DNA from: Crotalaria pallida
Lineage: Eukaryota > Streptophyta > Magnoliopsida > Fabales > Fabaceae
Reading direction: 5' to 3'
Assembly (NCBI GenBank): GCA_037953625.1
Contig: CM075656.1
Span: 85,703,001-85,767,000, forward strand
Length of the DNA: 64,000 bases
A program made the position numbers and the translations under genes. Below the pieces are notes generated by a model. That model saw only the letters and a list, made by a program, of their open reading frames with translations. It searched no databases and had not been told where the DNA came from. This document shows, in pieces, positions 59,824 through 64,000 of the stretch. Every line of letters begins with the position of its first letter. Position 1 is the stretch's first letter.

Positions 59824-60742
59824 CACATAAATTGAATTTTAACTTTTCAATAATTTGTTTTTATCACTTAACTTAAAATTGATTCATAAATAAACAAATA
59901 AGGACAGAAATCCAATTAAAATAATTAAAAATAAGAGAATCAAACCATGTGTATAAAAAAATCAATGAAATTTAGGTAATATTTATTTGTAAAAAATAAT
60001 TAAAAAGCATTTATAAACCAACTTTCTTTATAGTCATTTTTTTCCTTTTTAAAGAGAGGGGAGAGAGCATATTTGCCTGGATTTGAAGGGGGAAACTCGT
60101 ATTTAATGTCCCATAAACTCTTGGAAACACAAATCGAATTAGTATTCTAACTTAAAACTTTACCGATAAAAACACTAGAATTTATTTTTCTTAGTCATAT
60201 AGGATAAAAGAATGATAGACATGATAAAGAGAATCATATATGATGTGCACCAAACAACTCATATATGACTAAGGTGGTTTGACTTTTGCGGTGATTTTAG
60301 GGATAAGAGCTTAGAGGTGATGAGAAACTATATTATTTTATCCAACTTATTTATAACACTGTCATCGTTATAGGATAGAGATATATTAAGTTAGCAAAAT
60401 AAGATAAGTGAATGGGATAAAGATTATCATATCACATTGGCTCACTATATCATGTATTATAATAAGTGACGACAAAAGTAAATATCATGTTTATTCTAAA
60501 CCATCAAATAGGTTCTCTCTCTTTTTTTTTAGGAAACATCAAATAGGTTCTTATTGAACATAATATTTAAATTTTCTTTTTTTTTAAGGGGAGACTCGTA
60601 AAAGATCTTATATTGATTTTTATTTTTTTTTTTTTTTTTTTTTTGCAATTTAACTAATTGAGTTGACTCTAAAAAATAGGGAATGTTTATAGAATTTAAA
60701 AAAAAAAGGAATCGAACCATTTGGCATTCAATTTTAACTCGA

Positions 60743-60744
<2 letters not shown>

Positions 60745-60775
<31 letters not shown>
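60745..60775. repeat. (AT)n microsatellite
   Basis: About fifteen AT units, a likely length-variable site. Confidence 0.9.
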
Positions 60776-60778
<3 letters not shown>

Positions 60779-61875
60779 ATGGAGTAATTCCTTCGTTTTA
60801 TATATAGAAATATAATTAATTTCTATTAGGCAAAAAAGTTTAATTTCTATTTTAAAATAATATTGATCTAGTAGGTTGTGTCATATTTTCTCTGAAAAAT
60901 ATCATTTTCTATTATATATGAATATATGATATATCTAACTATTTCCTTTTAAAAAAAATATATCATTTCCTTTATCTCCTACTTTAAACTACCGTTTTTG
61001 TTCTTACTATTTATTTATTTTTATTCAAGCTCACGCACGATGCATGATTATGACATGCAAAGAGACTACGCAATCAGTCAGGGGGGACGAACTCTACCCG
61101 TCTCAAAACATGGGGATTACAAGCTACAAACTGACTTTTAAGCATGTCAAAGGAATGCCAAAAACATGTTACAAATTCTAACAAGCTAGAATTACTATAA
61201 AATTAAAAAAAAATATATTCGCACCCAGGTATGATTATTTGCACCAATCGGACAGTCTATCCGAAAAATGAAATAAATAAAATAAAATACAATATTAGAT
61301 AACCTATTCGAAAATTCGTATGAGTGCATATTAAAACTTCGAGTTGCATACAAAATTTCCCTAAAATTATGCCTTAAATGCCCCCAAAATAAGTATCAAA
61401 GGTGGTAAAGATAACTGGAATTCTCTTAACAGACATAGTATAAATGTATGAACATATCCAACATACCAAGTTCCTAAGCTTCAAACACGTCTCTTTTTCT
61501 TTACTCTTACAGGGTAAAAATTGTTGCATTATCAACACATTGCTATTGTTGTGGTATTTTTCAAAATAACACCATTCTGCTATTTAGGAGTACCAAGACC
61601 CAAATCTGTTCATCAATTTAATCAAAATCACCAGAGATGCACAAAACACAGATGTGGCAAGGGAGATGGGAGAGTACACACGATCTTAATTAAGTAGTAC
61701 ATCGAAAGCCCAAAATAAGAACTTCAACCAAGGCTGAACAAAATCTTGTGACTAACTCAACAGGAGAAAACTTAAAAATATATTCATTTCAGAGCCTTAG
61801 CTGCAAGCACATTTGAAAGATTAGTTGCAGCTCAGAAGAAGATACAGACTTTAGCATAAGAGAAACTCTTCTGTA

Positions 61876-63983
61876 TCAACTTTCTTCATCTACAAGGATG
61901 ATTGACTCATTGCCAATTCCAACGTCCATAAGAGATGACATGTCATTGTCAAGCAGCACTGGCAATGGAGAGCCCTGAAATTTGGAAGACATGTAACCAA
62001 GTCAAGAACCGATGTTCATTTTTCTCCTACATAGTTTCCTAATCTTTCAAAATTCCTCAAGGGAAATAAATAAGAGATTTGCTCAATTATGGTCCTTCAT
62101 CCCTTATTTCCCACAACAAATTTTTCATCATAGTATACTGATTCATTTAATGTAAAAGAAAAAAAAATAGCAATTTTCTAGATTTAATAATAAAAAAGTA
62201 AAATATACACAGAAATTTGTTCATGAGTTTTTCCAGCATATCAACTTGAAATTTTTGGCATCAATCTAGATATAACGAAATGAGTTTTCAATATTGTCTT
62301 GACGGTGCTGCTTCTCTTTAAGGAAAATTTGAATCATGCAATCATGATAACAAATACAGTAGCACACTTTATTTGTTAGTAAAAACAAACCTCTTCTTGA
62401 AGAAATAGTTTTAGCTTCATGGACTGCAGCTTAAAAAAGCTTTCGCAGAGATTTTTCAGCTTACCAACCTGACAGAAACAAAGTAATCAGAAGGGCTATT
62501 TTAAGTCTATAACAGTGAAAATTGCATTGCTAGAAAAATTGTGATATTCAACTGTAGTTGTTGCTGGCAGCTTCTTCGTCAATAGTGGCTTCTCACCCAT
62601 GGATGCTCCGACACACTTCAAAGTGATAGCTGCAATAATCTCTACATCAAGTTAATAAATCTGTTGCAAGTTCAGAAAAAGAAACTGATGCAAAAAATAA
62701 CAGCCATAGTCCATACACAAGAAACCCGAGCCGATTGTTTGTGGGCCAGTAGGTCCAACTGAAGGTCTTTCATCCTCAATTCCGTGAAATTTCTTAAGCT
62801 CGGAAAACCTGCAATGAAGTGCATCAATGCATTCATGAAGCTTTCAATAAAAATCACAACACACATACTGAACACTAATGCTAGAGCGAATGTTCCGCAA
62901 ATTATTCACTTGGCATGAGTTTACCTGGGATGCTGTTTAACTTCTTCAGGATTTGTATGCAGCTTTGAGATAACAAGCCGCACATACCTGCATAAGAATT
63001 GTAAACAAAATCTAACATAAGAATAAGACGTTGCTTCAGATTCTTCGGAAAATAAAGAAGGCCCACATTGGATAGAATTGGGCAAGCTAAGCAACATATA
63101 AGTAGAAAGATTCATAGACCTAATGCCTTAAGGTTTTGGGTTAAGACGCAATGTCAAATCCACTTGAGTTATTATTCACTTAGCCCATTGGAGATGACAA
63201 ACTCAATCTCCCACATTGCAGGACATAGACAGGGCTCGATCATAACTTTCAATGGGATTAAACACTAGTATAAGATGTGAACCTTTAATTAATCTCTCAA
63301 CCCAAATGGTATGCAAGGTTGCAAAAACACACTATCTCCTATATAAACATAGAAAGAATACGAAAGGACCTAATGGCCAATCCCCAAATAAGATTCAAAC
63401 CACAATAACACTTCTACAATGGAGTCAATGATGCTCCCTGAAAACTTTTCCTCATCAACTAGAATAATTGATAGAAAGTTAATGAACAAATGGATTTATG
63501 TTTTGTGCAAGACAATCGTCGAATGGCATACGACATATGACCAACATTGATGAGGAGAGGCATCCCACAAATGACCACCACCCAACAAAGAAAACAGTAC
63601 ATAAATAGCACCTAATGTTTGTAATGGTAAAAAGGTCATTTTTCCCAATGGAATGACTTGGAAATAAAGGGAATTACACTAAATTGCAGAGTGTCAAACA
63701 AGCCAAGTCACCACCAAGGAGAATCATACTAGAACTAAATGATTGGAGAACATAGGAGCAACATAGAGTTCAAATAATCTCGGCAAAAATATACAAATTG
63801 GAGGAATTCGACACAGTAAGATAAAATCAAGAACCACAATGCCGAAAAAGACAAGATAAAATGCTTGAAAAACAGTACAAATTGATGATTGTAAAGAATG
63901 TCTCAGCTACCAAAGAGTATAAAGCACAGAAGTTTGAGAACAACAAACCTAATTTCAGACTCCTTCCTTTCACGAGGAGTAAT
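61876..63983 (-). CDS. TFCE: Tubulin-folding cofactor E, 3' part
   Basis: The last six exons are in the window (63983-63949, 62987-62925, 62808-62717, 62629-62553, 62468-62391, 61974-61876); the gene continues past the right edge. They read ITPRERKESEIR, YVRLVISKLHTNPEEVKQHP, FSELKKFHGIEDERPS, ITLKCVGASMGEKPLLTKKL, VGKLKNLCESFFKLQSMKL and GSPLPVLLDNDMSSLMDVGI, ending NESIILVDEES. This is the linker and C-terminal ubiquitin-like domain of cofactor E (Arabidopsis PFIFFERLING), which helps release beta- and alpha-tubulin dimers in the cytoplasm. The donor after exon 62629-62553 (ACA/GTTGAA) is weak but needed for frame. The CAP-Gly and LRR parts lie outside the window. Confidence 0.93.
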
Positions 63984-64000
63984 CTGAAAGGCAAGTTAAT

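Larger units (their letters stand above)
59090..61875. other. Intergenic, AT-rich
   Basis: The left edge is the promoter of XPT and the right edge the 3' UTR of the tubulin cofactor E gene. It contains AT microsatellites (59801-59823, 60745-60775), a poly-T run (60622-60644), a short duplication of CATCAAATAGGTTCT (60503 and 60537) and possibly a decayed MITE between about 59485 and 59760. No gene was found. Confidence 0.6.

Noticed and set aside
63048..63370. Solo LTR or TRIM remnant in the cofactor E intron
   Set aside because: A CCCACATTGGATAG phrase recalls LTR starts and recurs as CCCACATTGC near 63211, but no TG...CA ends or target duplication could be found.

Overview
The window is nuclear DNA of a flowering plant. 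It is AT-rich, its genes have many spliced exons with GT/AG borders, and plastid-targeted, cell-wall and hormone-receptor genes sit among hundreds of bases of MITE, SINE and other transposon debris. The protein families and the LIN-type gene fit a eudicot, probably a legume; the species is inference. I rebuilt exon structures by hand from splice sites and reading frame. Every complete model closes to a whole number of codons.

Gene order, left to right: a LIN/CERBERUS-like armadillo protein lacking the U-box and WD40 parts (minus, 3043-7253); an NPR3/NPR4-type salicylic-acid receptor (minus, 10228-13701); a tiny prefoldin-like protein (minus, 21109-22091); an At4g37920-type chloroplast protein (minus, 24018-26728); a candidate two-exon small secreted peptide of no recognised family (plus, 27494-28049); BRE/BRCC45 of BRISC/BRCA1-A complexes (minus, 31634-35077); the chloroplast cysteine desulfurase NFS2/SufS (plus, 39943-45933); a GH28 polygalacturonase (plus, 49012-54931); an intronless xylulose-5-phosphate/phosphate translocator (minus, 57785-59089); and the 3' part of tubulin-folding cofactor E (minus, from 61876 past the right edge). 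They are independent housekeeping, defence and wall genes, not a pathway cluster.

The space between and inside the genes is a transposon record. There are at least a dozen Stowaway-type MITEs (CTCCCTCCGT termini, TA target) in about four families, several nested inside one another. The third intron of the polygalacturonase gene alone holds three nested pairs. Other elements are a hAT-type element with an 8-bp target duplication, a Harbinger/Tourist-like element with TTA duplication, a MULE-like MITE with a 9-bp duplication, three kinds of tRNA-derived SINE, two tail-to-tail Helitron ends with a nearly complete 2-kb Helitron, a large hairpin in an NPR3/4 intron, and a 1.1-kb tandem duplication in which one copy carries a SINE and the other keeps the empty site.
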